Shown here: piece by piece, positions 1 through 9,720 of the stretch
Layout of the letters: each line of letters starts with the position of its first letter
Numbering within the stretch: the first letter of the stretch is position 1
Source of the DNA: Bacteriovorax stolpii
Lineage (GTDB): Bacteria > Bdellovibrionota > Bacteriovoracia > Bacteriovoracales > Bacteriovoracaceae
NCBI GenBank assembly: GCA_945883845.1
Contig: CAMCYI010000015.1
Span: 1 to 64,000 of the forward strand
DNA: 64,000 bases
Direction: 5' to 3'
Program-made: the position numbers and the translations under genes
The notes under the pieces: model-generated
Told to the model about the DNA's origin: nothing
The model's input: the letters and a program-made list of their open reading frames with translations, nothing else
Databases searched by the model: none

Positions 1-7
1 AGAAATA

Positions 8-40
8 AGAAAGGCCCCGTGAGGGGCCTTCTCTTTTTAA
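8..40. terminator. Intrinsic terminator, probably bidirectional
   Basis: Perfect stem AAGGCCCC-GTGA-GGGGCCTT at 11-30, T-rich on both sides (ctcttttt on +; tttcttattt on -); sits just downstream of the minus-strand protease gene. Confidence 0.85.
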
Positions 41-41
41 C

Positions 42-2348
42 TTAATTTTTACAAGTCACTTTAGGATCGATCTTTACGTAGAAGCGTTTCTTCGCAACCG
101 GCTTGTCGCCGCCTGCATTAAACACTTGAAGGTAAGCATAGTCCTTACAAGATCCATCTGGCTGATTGATGTTTTCGCAAGTCATTGAACCTTTCAAGGC
201 GACTTTGAGAACTTCTTCCTCAGAGTTTACAGTGTAAACGAGAGGATTTGTTTCTTCGCCGGCCCAGGCAATTGCACCCTGAAGAGCACCTTTTTTGAAC
301 TCCACTTTTACAGTCGCAGGGAATTTGATGAACTCAGCATCTCCGCCAGCAATTTTCACGTCCAGATCGTAAGAGAATGTACCTGAAGCATCACAAGCTT
401 GAGTCGGTTTTTCACGAGAAGCTGCTGATGCAGAATCAAGTTCGCCGAGTTTAGAAGTTACCTTCATAACAGCTGGCTTGAATGAAGAATCGAAAGCAAA
501 GTTACGTTTAGCGAGAGCTTTTTCGATGACAGCTGTGAACTCGCCAGATGCGCGAACTTCAGAACCAAGCTCATCGGCAATGATCATATGCTCGTACCAT
601 TTACGTGCTGTAAGCGACGGGTGGTTACGAGTAAGGCGCATGGCCTCGAGAGTAAGGTCAGTGAAAGCAACGAGACCAGCTTTACCTTTCTCAGCAACAA
701 CAACATCAAGCATGTCATTCATTGCACCACCGTAAGCTTCACCTTCGTCGTGGAACTCGTTGGTGAGGTAGAAGCCAGTATTGTTCATGATACGGAAATC
801 AAGTTTACCGGGAAAATCTGCTCCGGCTGTTTGTTCTTCAACAACCAGTTTCGCGATGAAGTCGGCCATACCTTCTGAAAGTCCGCCGTATCCACCTTTA
901 GAGTCACCGAAAGCGAGGTGCTCACCCATAAGGCGGTCCATAACTCCGTGACCAAGTTCGTGCCAGATCGTCGGATTGTCACGGGCAAGGTTCGGCATTT
1001 CAGGATTGTACGTTGTGAAGTTAATTGTATCGTTTGTGTAGTAAGCGTTGTCGCGCATTCCAAGATCCGGATCGAAAAGGAAAGCATGAAATGGTCTTTC
1101 AGAAAGTTCTTTGTCAGTGAATCCCATGCCAGCGAGAGACTCCATCAAAGTCGTAACTGCGTAGTAAACCTGCTGCTCATCAAAGCCCTGATTAATGTAC
1201 GTCGTAGGATCGTGTTTTGGCATACGGAAAGGAATACGAGTCGTGAGTTCGTCTTCGCTCGTGATCGGTTTACCAAGAAGACCCGGAACCGGAACGCCGT
1301 AGTAAGCTTCTGCACCAGTTTCGTCTTTTTGTTTTTCCACCGCGACCATCGGGTTCACACTCGGCTTCAGCTCGAAGTTAATTCCTTCAAAAGCTTTTTT
1401 AGCATCTGGGTGAATTTGAACTGTCGCGTATTTGCCCTGAAGGAGCATACCGTTTGCAACATCGTTTGCTATTACCGGCATTCTTTCCTGAAGGCTTCTC
1501 ACTGTTTTAAGGATCGACGAGAAAGACCAGAGTCCATAAGCGTCGCCAATGGCCGTACCAGCAAGAACAGGAAAGTAAGTGTCTTCTTTAAATCTTCTGC
1601 CATTGAGGCCGGCCAGAGGATCATTTCCGCCATCAGCGCGGGTAGCGTAGATGTGCTTGAGCTCACGAACTTCGTAAGGAAGGATTTCGTGAGTTGTTTC
1701 AACTTCTTCGTACATCGGGAACACATTCGCTTTGATCGACACTGTGTCTGACTGAGGGAATTCCTGATATGACTTTTCAATCACTGTGTTGCGAAGGAGA
1801 GAAAAGCTGATGAAGTGAGTACCGCGACGGCCGCGAACTTCAACCTGGCGAACGAGATCTCCGTTCACCCATTTATCTGCAGATTTAAATCCGAGGATTT
1901 TTGAATCTGTATCGTGCATCCCAACCTGAGTCTCAACAATCTTTTGAACGGCTTTTGAAAGCTGCTTTGATTTAAGAGCAGACTTTGAGAATTTCGCTTT
2001 ACGGAATTTCGCAGAAATCGCAGCTCTGTTGCTCTGATGTTTTTCATCGAGGTTAATTTCAGCAAGTGTAAGCTCGCCTGTCTTCTTATCTGTCCATATA
2101 CGAATCGCTGTTCCATCAACCGGAATCAGTTCGCTGGTCTGAACGTAGAAAGAGTAGTGGCTTGTTGCAAGCTCACGATCTTCAATCAACGTAATGTTTT
2201 CCGGATCAAAAGTAACACCAGTATCCTGAGCAGCTTTTTCAAGCATGGCCTCAAGAGATGGATTCATCTGGCCTTTCTTGATCTGCGCCTCATAACCATA
2301 TGCGGTCGAGAGGAGAGACAAAGTGGCGAGGAGGACGGTCTTCTTCAT
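42..2348 (-). CDS. Secreted gluzincin zinc metalloprotease (M36/M4-like)
   Basis: Signal peptide MKKTVLLATLSLLSTAYGYE from internal Met at 2348; HELGH zinc motif followed by GGLSEGMADF (third zinc ligand Glu). Confidence 0.75.
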   Translation of the reverse strand: MKKTVLLATLSLLSTAYGYEAQIKKGQMNPSLEAMLEKAAQDTGVTFDPENITLIEDRELATSHYSFYVQTSELIPVDGTAIRIWTDKKTGELTLAEINLDEKHQSNRAAISAKFRKAKFSKSALKSKQLSKAVQKIVETQVGMHDTDSKILGFKSADKWVNGDLVRQVEVRGRRGTHFISFSLLRNTVIEKSYQEFPQSDTVSIKANVFPMYEEVETTHEILPYEVRELKHIYATRADGGNDPLAGLNGRRFKEDTYFPVLAGTAIGDAYGLWSFSSILKTVRSLQERMPVIANDVANGMLLQGKYATVQIHPDAKKAFEGINFELKPSVNPMVAVEKQKDETGAEAYYGVPVPGLLGKPITSEDELTTRIPFRMPKHDPTTYINQGFDEQQVYYAVTTLMESLAGMGFTDKELSERPFHAFLFDPDLGMRDNAYYTNDTINFTTYNPEMPNLARDNPTIWHELGHGVMDRLMGEHLAFGDSKGGYGGLSEGMADFIAKLVVEEQTAGADFPGKLDFRIMNNTGFYLTNEFHDEGEAYGGAMNDMLDVVVAEKGKAGLVAFTDLTLEAMRLTRNHPSLTARKWYEHMIIADELGSEVRASGEFTAVIEKALAKRNFAFDSSFKPAVMKVTSKLGELDSASAASREKPTQACDASGTFSYDLDVKIAGGDAEFIKFPATVKVEFKKGALQGAIAWAGEETNPLVYTVNSEEEVLKVALKGSMTCENINQPDGSCKDYAYLQVFNAGGDKPVAKKRFYVKIDPKVTCKN

Positions 2349-2572
2349 AGGTCTATCCTTGTTTAATCGAATGGTGCGGAGAATAGGCCCGAATGCTGGG
2401 TTTCCCAACACAAGTTCCTAAACCCGGTCATGTTTATAGGGTTTAAAAAATTGTAATAAGCATTTCCGTATAGTTATTACGCTGATGTGGGTTCTACACC
2501 AAAACTGCTTTAGTCGGGAACTGGAAAATACTTACTATTTTATGAGAGTTTTCGGGGAGTTCCGAGGCCAGA

Positions 2573-2600
2573 TTGACACCGGCGTGGACCGTTTTATTAT
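2573..2600 (+). promoter_or_regulatory. Putative sigma70-type promoter upstream of the thiolase gene
   Basis: TTGACA (2573-2578), 16-nt spacer, TATTAT (2595-2600). Confidence 0.5.
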
Positions 2601-2651
2601 TCATTCCGGGGCTTTCTTGATAGGCTATCAGAGCTAAAAACAAGGACATAT

Positions 2652-3854
2652 ATGAAGAAAGTTTCTTATCTCATTCATGCGGGAAGAACTCCCATTGGAT
2701 CTTTTGGCGGGGCCTTGTCCGGCATCAGGATCGATGACCTTCTTGCTCTTCTCTTTAAAGACTTCGCAAAAAAATCATCTTTCGACCTCAAAGAGATCGA
2801 TGACACGATTATTGGATGTGCAAACCAGGCCGGTGAAGATAACCGCAATCTCGCACGTATGTCTCTTCTTCTCGCTGACTACCCGATTGAAGTAACCGGC
2901 ACAACCATCAATCGTTTGTGTGGATCGTCGCTGGATGCTGTTATTGATGCTCACTCAAGAATTCAGGCCGGCATCGGACATTGTTTCATTGCTGGCGGTG
3001 GTGAAAGCATGAGTCGCGCTCCGTATGTGATGTCGAAATCAACTTCTCCATTCGATCGTTCTCAGAAGATGTGGGACACGTCTATCGGCTGGAGATTTGA
3101 AAATCCGAAGATGGCCGCAATATTCCCGCTTCTCGGAATGGGTGAAACAGCGGAAGAAGTACAAAAACTTCATGGCATCTCAAGAGATGCTCAGGATGCA
3201 TTTGCCCTCGCCTCTCATCAGAAAGCCGTAAAAGCGCAATCCGATGGAAAATTTAAAGATGAGATTATTCCTGTAACTGTTGAATCGAAGAAAGGTGACT
3301 CCGTCGTTGATCGTGATGAAGGTCCTCGAGCTGATACCTCAATCGAGAAACTCGCGAAACTAAAACCTGCATTCAGAAAAGATGGAACAGTGACCGCTGG
3401 AAATAGTTCTTCCATTAATGATGGTGCGAGCATGACTGTCATCTGCTCTGAAGAATTTGTTAAACGTCACGGCCTCAAGCCACTGGCGATGATCACGGGA
3501 GGGGCCGTTCATGGTCTCCATCCCAATACGATGGGTCTCGGTCCGGTAGGAGCTACGAAAAAATTGTGTGACCGCTTTGGCTACAAAGTATCTGACTTTG
3601 ATATTGTGGAATTGAACGAAGCTTTCGCTGTCCAGGCACTGGCCTGTATAAAAGAACTCGAACTCGATCCGTCACGTGTGAATCGCAACGGTGGTTCAAT
3701 TGCAATCGGTCATCCATTAGGTGCATCCGGAACCCGCATTCTCACAACCATGGTTCATCAGATGCAGAAAGATGCTTCACTTAAAAAAGGTCTGGCTTCA
3801 ATGTGTATTGGTGTCGGTCAGGGAATTGCCCTCTCAGTGGAGAACTGTAAATGA
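2652..3854 (+). CDS. Acetyl-CoA C-acyltransferase (thiolase)
   Basis: Thiolase motifs: [12 protein letters not shown] (active Cys), [28 protein letters not shown]. Confidence 0.93.
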   Translation: MKKVSYLIHAGRTPIGSFGGALSGIRIDDLLALLFKDFAKKSSFDLKEIDDTIIGCANQAGEDNRNLARMSLLLADYPIEVTGTTINRLCGSSLDAVIDAHSRIQAGIGHCFIAGGGESMSRAPYVMSKSTSPFDRSQKMWDTSIGWRFENPKMAAIFPLLGMGETAEEVQKLHGISRDAQDAFALASHQKAVKAQSDGKFKDEIIPVTVESKKGDSVVDRDEGPRADTSIEKLAKLKPAFRKDGTVTAGNSSSINDGASMTVICSEEFVKRHGLKPLAMITGGAVHGLHPNTMGLGPVGATKKLCDRFGYKVSDFDIVELNEAFAVQALACIKELELDPSRVNRNGGSIAIGHPLGASGTRILTTMVHQMQKDASLKKGLASMCIGVGQGIALSVENCK

Positions 3855-4210
3855 AGATCCCTCTATTCATTTTTACGTTGATATTTTCGCTGTCTTCATT
3901 TGCTTGCATCAATCTCAAAGCTGTCTTGAACCTAAATGGGAAAGAGCTTTTTATCGACCAGAAAGTTGATCACGATAAGACATACTCATTCATGAAGGAT
4001 GAGTACCTTGTTCACGTTATTTTACCGGGTAGACAGCCCAAAAATACTCACATGGCCAGTTTCAAGATAGACCGCAAGCTTGGCCAGCAGATTGAACGAG
4101 TCGCTGCCCCCGGGATTCTCGTCCGTAATGGGCATGAAGCCATCGTGAGTGTTGAAAGAAATGAAACGAAAGAAAAATACGAAGTAAAACTGACCGTTAA
4201 GAACATCTAG
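3851..4210 (+). CDS. Small secreted hypothetical protein
   Basis: Signal peptide [23 protein letters not shown] overlap with the thiolase stop. Confidence 0.6.
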   Translation: MKIPLFIFTLIFSLSSFACINLKAVLNLNGKELFIDQKVDHDKTYSFMKDEYLVHVILPGRQPKNTHMASFKIDRKLGQQIERVAAPGILVRNGHEAIVSVERNETKEKYEVKLTVKNI

Positions 4211-4218
4211 GAGTTCCT

Positions 4219-5703
4219 ATGAGAGAAGTTAAATTATTCATCAATGGTGAGATGAAAACGAGTGAGAAATCATTTATCACTACTAACCCCGCTAACGGCG
4301 AGCCGGTAGCAAAAGTATATCTTCCATCTGAAAAAGATATTGATTTAGCTGTGGATGCAGCTGAAGCCGCCTTCCAGTCTCCAGAGTGGAGAAACATGGA
4401 CCAAAATCGTCGCGCTGAGATTCTTGAATTCATAGCTGAGAAACTTAAAGAAAGAAGAAACGAACTCACAGAACTCGAAGTAGCCGACTCAGGATCAAGT
4501 CTGAGAAAAGCGAAAGCGGACATTTCGAACGCCTCTTCATACTTCAAAGTTCTTGCTGGCCAGCTTCGTAAGTTTCAGTTTGAAGTCAAAGATGAAAGTG
4601 CTTCACGCGCAGGATTCTCAACTAACTATAAAGTTTATGAACCTGTTGGTGTTTGCGCCCAGATTATTCCGTGGAACTTCCCACTCGTTATGGCAGCATG
4701 GAAGATTGGCCCGGTTATCGCTTCCGGTTGTACAACCGTATTGAAATCAGCCCAGGAAACTCCAGTGACTGCGGGCATTCTCGCAGAAATCATCAATGAT
4801 TCTGGTCTTCCTAAAGGTGTCGTCAACATTGTGACTGGTGGAGCAGCCGAAGGTGAATACCTTCTGAAGAATCCGAAAGTCAGAAAAGTCGCTTTCACAG
4901 GTTCAACAGAAGTCGGCCGCAAGATCATGCAGGCAGCTGGAAAGAATCTTCAGAAACTCTCTCTTGAGCTCGGTGGAAAATCAGCCAATATCGTACTTGA
5001 TGATGCTGATCTTTCGATTGCTATCGATGGTGCGCTCTATGCTTTCCTTTATCATTCGGGTCAGGCCTGTGATTCAGGGACTCGCCTCTTTGTTGAACAA
5101 AAGATTTATCCGGAATTCAGAGATGCTCTCGTAAAACGAATTGCGGATGTAAAAGTCGGCATTCCTTCTGATCCGGCGACTGGATACGGTCCTGTCATCA
5201 ATGAACGTCAGGCGACACGAATCATGAACTATATCGAGACAACAAAAAAAGAAGGCGGAAAACTCCTTTTTGGAGGAACGAAACTTACGAATGGTGAACT
5301 TGCAAAAGGTCACTACATCGCTCCTACACTTTTTGAAGTCACACCTGATCAGACTATTTTTAATGAAGAAATTTTCGGACCAGTTCTCGCGATCACTCCG
5401 GTGAAAGATGAGAATGAGGCCATAAAACTGGCCAACAAATCCATTTATGGACTCGCCGGTGCGGTATGGTCGAAGAACCCTGAACGTGCTCGCAAAGTCG
5501 CCCGTCAGCTCGAGACAGGCACTGTTTGGATCAACGAATACCATCTCCTGAATCCGGGAATGCCATTCGGCGGTTACAAGCAATCAGGTCTCGGCAGAGA
5601 AATGGGTGAAGAGGGCCTGAAGTCTTATCTCGAAGTGAAACACCTTTGGGTATCTGATTGTGATGAGCGCTCAAAAAAACCCTGGTTTGATGCTATTTTT
5701 TAG
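4219..5703 (+). CDS. NAD(P)-dependent aldehyde dehydrogenase
   Basis: PWNFPLVMAAWKIGPVIASG, FTGSTEVGRKI, LELGGKSANIV, SGQACDSGTRL (catalytic Cys), EIFGPVLAI. Confidence 0.94.
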   Translation: MREVKLFINGEMKTSEKSFITTNPANGEPVAKVYLPSEKDIDLAVDAAEAAFQSPEWRNMDQNRRAEILEFIAEKLKERRNELTELEVADSGSSLRKAKADISNASSYFKVLAGQLRKFQFEVKDESASRAGFSTNYKVYEPVGVCAQIIPWNFPLVMAAWKIGPVIASGCTTVLKSAQETPVTAGILAEIINDSGLPKGVVNIVTGGAAEGEYLLKNPKVRKVAFTGSTEVGRKIMQAAGKNLQKLSLELGGKSANIVLDDADLSIAIDGALYAFLYHSGQACDSGTRLFVEQKIYPEFRDALVKRIADVKVGIPSDPATGYGPVINERQATRIMNYIETTKKEGGKLLFGGTKLTNGELAKGHYIAPTLFEVTPDQTIFNEEIFGPVLAITPVKDENEAIKLANKSIYGLAGAVWSKNPERARKVARQLETGTVWINEYHLLNPGMPFGGYKQSGLGREMGEEGLKSYLEVKHLWVSDCDERSKKPWFDAIF

Positions 5704-5711
5704 GAACGAAT

Positions 5712-6728
5712 ATGAAAAAACTCGATGACTGTATCATTCTTCTTGGCGGTAGCTCAGAGGAGAGACTTGTGTCTGTAGCTTCAGGCCAGAATATTTCCCG
5801 TCAGATTCCTGAAGCGAAACTATGGTTTCTGGCAAAGACAGGAGAAGTTCACGCGATTACAAATGAAGAGCTTGCGGCCCACGCTGATGCCTTTATGCAG
5901 GAATTCAAACCGACTTCAAAAGTTCTGGCTAAAACACTTACTGAAGCCCTTCCTTTCGCAAAGAAACAGGTCATCATTGTGGCCCTTCATGGAACCGAAG
6001 GTGAAGATGGGACACTTCAGAAACTTTTTGAAGATAATAAAATCGCGTTTACCGGAACTGGTTCGAAAGCAAGTACGACTGCTTTTAATAAGTACGAAAC
6101 AAAAAAGATAGCGAAGAAAAATGGCATCCAGGTCGTAGAGGACATGATCGTTCACAGGTTTGATCTTGTTGAGAAATCTAAAGTCACAGGGCTTTTCGAG
6201 AAAACAAATAAGATCGTGATGAAGCCACTCGCTAATGGATCCAGTGTGGGTCTATTCATCATCGATTCTGCAGAGGCTCTCGATAGTGCATGGAAAAAAG
6301 CACCGGCCAATAAATTCGGATCTTACTTGGTTGAACCATTTATTGTCGGGCGTGAAATCACTGTCGGAGTTCGCGAAACCCGGGAAGGCGAAAAACTTCC
6401 CCTTCCATGCTCAGAAGTCCGGGTAATCGAAGGGCGCAATTTCGATTACGCCGGGAAATATCTGGGTAAAGGAGTTGAGGAATTAACTCCGGCACCGCTT
6501 ACAGATGAACAAGCAAAGGCTTGTCAGGATGTGGCCCTTAAAATCCACAACGCGATTGGCTGTCATGGGTATTCAAGAACAGACATGATACTGACCGAAA
6601 ATGGACCGGTTCTTATGGAAATCAATACGCTTCCGGGACTTTCTAAGGCGAGTTTTATTCCACAACAACTAACGGTGGCGGGAATGAATCTTAGAGACTT
6701 CTTTCAGGAACAAATCAATCTTTCCTAG
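5712..6728 (+). CDS. ddl: D-alanine--D-alanine ligase family protein
   Basis: ATP-grasp motifs: ALHGTEGEDGTLQKLFE, FTGTGSKAS, VLMEINTLPGLSKASFIPQQ. Confidence 0.88.
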   Translation: MKKLDDCIILLGGSSEERLVSVASGQNISRQIPEAKLWFLAKTGEVHAITNEELAAHADAFMQEFKPTSKVLAKTLTEALPFAKKQVIIVALHGTEGEDGTLQKLFEDNKIAFTGTGSKASTTAFNKYETKKIAKKNGIQVVEDMIVHRFDLVEKSKVTGLFEKTNKIVMKPLANGSSVGLFIIDSAEALDSAWKKAPANKFGSYLVEPFIVGREITVGVRETREGEKLPLPCSEVRVIEGRNFDYAGKYLGKGVEELTPAPLTDEQAKACQDVALKIHNAIGCHGYSRTDMILTENGPVLMEINTLPGLSKASFIPQQLTVAGMNLRDFFQEQINLS

Positions 6729-6738
6729 CCTTTAATAC

Positions 6739-6778
6739 AAAAGGGCCAGTCTTTCGACTGGCCCCTCTTGTTCAGAAT
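6739..6778. terminator. Bidirectional intrinsic terminator between convergent ddl and flagellin genes
   Basis: Inverted repeat GGGCCAGTC-TTTC-GACTGGCCC flanked by A- and T-rich tracts. Confidence 0.8.
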
Positions 6779-6792
6779 CAAAGACCGGGAAA

Positions 6793-7626
6793 TTAACCGA
6801 TAAGTTTGAGAGCGTTTTGACCTGACATGTTCGCCTGAGCGAGTACCGAAGTACCAGCTGAAGCAAGAATGTCGTTCTTCGCTTTAGTTGCAGTAGCTTC
6901 AGCGTAGTCAACATCACGGATACGTGAGTTAGCTGCTGACAAGTTTTCACCTGTTACTTGCAAGTTGTTCGATGTCGATACTAATCTGTTTTGAATCGCA
7001 CCGAGGAAAGCGCGTGATCCAGAAACTTTTTCGATCGCACTATCGAGAGAAGCGAGTGCTTGTTGAGAACCATCTTTCGTAGAAACATCTAGTTCAGCTA
7101 CTCCGAGGCTATCAAGCTTAGAGTTAACCATATCTGACTGATATGAAATTCTATCCTGGAACTGGTCGTTGTTTACACCAATCTGGAAGTCATACTTATC
7201 ACCAGAGCCATCGAGAAGCTTCTTACCGTTGAACTCAGTAACTTGCGAAATACGCTCAAGTTCGAGTTTAAGGTTTTGATACTCAAGGTTAGTCATCGCT
7301 CTTTCAGAATCACCAACTGTATCAGAAGAAGTCTGGATAGAAAGTTCGCGCATACGAGTGAGGATCGAAGATACTTCATTCAAACCACCTTCAGCAGTCT
7401 GAACCATCGAGATACCGTCGTTGGCGTTTCTATCAGCTTGTTTCATAGAACGGATGCTTGCTTTCATTTTTTCAGAGATCGCGAGTCCTGCAGCATCATC
7501 AGCAGATTTCGCGATACGCGTACCTGAAGATAGTTTTGCGAGGTTGCTCTCAGCTTCACGGTTGTTCACACCGAGGGTACGCTGTGCCGAGATTGAAGAG
7601 ACGTTTGTGTTGATACGAAAACCCAT
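6793..7626 (-). CDS. Flagellin, short form (277 aa)
   Basis: N-terminal MGFRINTNVSSISAQRTLGVN and SSGTRIAKSADDAAGLAISEKM; C-terminal SRIRDVDYAEATATKAKNDILASAGTSVLAQANMSGQNALKLIG. Confidence 0.96.
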   Translation of the reverse strand: MGFRINTNVSSISAQRTLGVNNREAESNLAKLSSGTRIAKSADDAAGLAISEKMKASIRSMKQADRNANDGISMVQTAEGGLNEVSSILTRMRELSIQTSSDTVGDSERAMTNLEYQNLKLELERISQVTEFNGKKLLDGSGDKYDFQIGVNNDQFQDRISYQSDMVNSKLDSLGVAELDVSTKDGSQQALASLDSAIEKVSGSRAFLGAIQNRLVSTSNNLQVTGENLSAANSRIRDVDYAEATATKAKNDILASAGTSVLAQANMSGQNALKLIG

Positions 7627-7752
7627 GAAATCCTCCTTGGTTTATACTCTCATCAAATCCTTGATGATCAGTTCCCAACCTTGAGAGACTAGATAAGCTT
7701 CCATGCTTGAAGTGAATTTTATTAATCTGTCACTCTTGTGACGGACAAATGA

Positions 7753-7780
7753 CTATTCGGAGTTGGAAATACGAACTTAA
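7753..7780 (-). promoter_or_regulatory. Candidate sigma28-like promoter for flagellin
   Basis: Minus strand reads TTAAGTTCGTATTTCCAACTCCGAATAG, resembling TAAA-N15-GCCGATAA with mismatches. Confidence 0.35.
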
Positions 7781-7905
7781 GAAAAATATGGCAATATTTT
7801 CACTATTTATAACTGATCGATTAAGTGCACTGACAGAGGGGCATTAACGTAAAATCATCATTCTAAGTCATTTTCAACCTCGAAAAGATCAATTATACTC
7901 TATCA

Positions 7906-8256
7906 ATGAACTACGCTATTCCTGTGTTGGTCTGTCATCAGAATGAAGATTTTAGATTCTATCTGAGAGATATGCTGAGTAAGCACGGATTCTTTCACGT
8001 TATCGAAGCAGCTACGCCTGAAGAAGTTAGTTCTTTGATGTCGAACGAGAAGAAGTTTTTTGCCATTGTTCATTCGGATTTAGCAGGTGATTCAATACTT
8101 CAGACTCTTAAAAAAGGTTCTAACGGATACCTCTTTATCGCTCAGCCAGGGGAGAAAAGATCTCTCGATCTCGCAGTAAAAATGGGTGTTGCCCATATCA
8201 TCAGCTTCCCTTTCCCATCCCAGCATCTCGTCGAAAAGATCATGCAATATCAGTGA
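7906..8256 (+). CDS. Stand-alone pseudo-receiver (CheY-like fold, degenerate)
   Basis: CheY-like length and hydrophobic pattern (VLVCHQNEDFRFYLRDMLSKHGF...FAIVHSDLAGD...FIAQPGE...GVAHIISFPFPSQHL), but receiver catalytic positions replaced. Confidence 0.6.
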   Translation: MNYAIPVLVCHQNEDFRFYLRDMLSKHGFFHVIEAATPEEVSSLMSNEKKFFAIVHSDLAGDSILQTLKKGSNGYLFIAQPGEKRSLDLAVKMGVAHIISFPFPSQHLVEKIMQYQ

Positions 8257-9395
8257 TACTCTGAGTATGGCAGATTGTTGATACCCATCCAGTATTTGAG
8301 ATCTACTTCCACAGCTTCATCAAACTCTTCCATTGTGTAATCTTTCTTCTTCACGAGAACCTTCGCATACGTCAGTACGTTACCGTAGTTCCATTGACCC
8401 AGGTCAAGGTTCACCATGCGCGTCCATGTACCGGTATTGATGAAAATTGTACCGTCGTTGAAGAGCCTGAAAGTTGGATTATGAGTATGTCCCACAATAA
8501 GAACACGGGACTCAGGGGTACTTTCAAAAAACTGTCTTGTGAGCGTTTCGTAATCCTGGAAAAGCTCGAGCTCGCGGTAAGCATCCTGAAAAAGTTGTTT
8601 AAGACTTTTGCGGGCCATGTAGAAGTGCCAGAAACGAACCATTATGAAGTAATAAAAGTTTGAGAGCATGAAACGAAGAGTGAAAAATGTGTCAAAGATC
8701 AGACCATGAATCATGAAATGCTTGATGGGCCTGACGGCGTTGATGTGATGGCGCTCTTGCTTATACTTATTGATGACATTAGTTACGTAATAAGAACCCC
8801 AAGGCGGGATGAAATACTTCTCACCATTGAGCGTTTCAATGATGGCATTCTCCTGATCGAAGTCATGAGCACGCTCGTACTGATGCCCATGAAGGATGTT
8901 CACACCCTTCGTAGGGACATAGTTGGAAATGGCATTCGACATGATAATGCGGGATGAATATTCCCCGAAATACGCAATGAATTCTACCTTCATTGATTCA
9001 AAGACAAACTCTGCATCATGGTTACCGATAATGTAGATAATTTTCTTATTTTCATGCCCAAGAAATCTCTTGAGCGCATCCAGAACACCTTTGTGGGCAT
9101 CCATGATCATTTTGAGCTTCGCTAGTGCTGCTTTTTCAGACCAGAACTCATCATCGTAAAATTCTACATAAGGAACTGAAAGGAAATCAAGGAAGTCACC
9201 GTTGATAATCAGTTCAACTTCAATGTCACGATAGTCGCCTGAGGAATAATAATTAAGGAAATCGATCAGTTCGTTATCGTAATGAAAATCTTCGAGAAGA
9301 TTCCGCTTACCCTTAATCATTTTGCCCGCACCTAAGTGCAGGTCTGAAATGACCAGAACGACTTTCTGAACGTTATTCTTTTGATGGGACTTCAT
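8250..9395 (-). CDS. Calcineurin-like metallophosphoesterase
   Basis: VLVISDLHLGAG, IINGDFLDF, IIGNHDAEF, ILHGHQYE, VLIVGHTHNP. Confidence 0.88.
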   Translation of the reverse strand: MKSHQKNNVQKVVLVISDLHLGAGKMIKGKRNLLEDFHYDNELIDFLNYYSSGDYRDIEVELIINGDFLDFLSVPYVEFYDDEFWSEKAALAKLKMIMDAHKGVLDALKRFLGHENKKIIYIIGNHDAEFVFESMKVEFIAYFGEYSSRIIMSNAISNYVPTKGVNILHGHQYERAHDFDQENAIIETLNGEKYFIPPWGSYYVTNVINKYKQERHHINAVRPIKHFMIHGLIFDTFFTLRFMLSNFYYFIMVRFWHFYMARKSLKQLFQDAYRELELFQDYETLTRQFFESTPESRVLIVGHTHNPTFRLFNDGTIFINTGTWTRMVNLDLGQWNYGNVLTYAKVLVKKKDYTMEEFDEAVEVDLKYWMGINNLPYSEYH

Positions 9396-9720
9396 ATGCC
9401 TTTTTGCCGAAAATCAATTCTACGTCCTGAAATGCCGGACTGACCGGCACAAAAAATAAGGCGCCTGCTGTCTTGTTTTCAATTTCCACTGTTTCAGAGT
9501 TTCCTGATTTCACAGATACGTATTTGAGGAGTTTTTTACCAACTGTAAATTTAGCAACCTGATCTGAGAGCGAATGGTTTTCAACAATGACAGAAAAAAG
9601 ATCACGTTTTTTTTCGGGACAGAGTACTTTCATCGAACGGTCATTGATCTGAATGACAAACGTATCAGGTTTCACCTGAGCGTAGACGAGGACCGGAAAT
9701 AAAAGCAAAAACCATTTCAT
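9373..9720 (-). CDS. Small secreted hypothetical protein
   Basis: Signal peptide [15 protein letters not shown]; overlaps the uvrB stop and the phosphoesterase start. Confidence 0.55.
   Translation of the reverse strand: MKWFLLLFPVLVYAQVKPDTFVIQINDRSMKVLCPEKKRDLFSVIVENHSLSDQVAKFTVGKKLLKYVSVKSGNSETVEIENKTAGALFFVPVSPAFQDVELIFGKKAYEVPSKE

Noticed and set aside
918-1751. 277-aa plus-strand ORF
   Set aside because: Antisense to the well-supported metalloprotease gene; no recognisable domain.
5074-5583. 169-aa minus-strand ORF inside aldehyde dehydrogenase
   Set aside because: Antisense to a clearly conserved enzyme.
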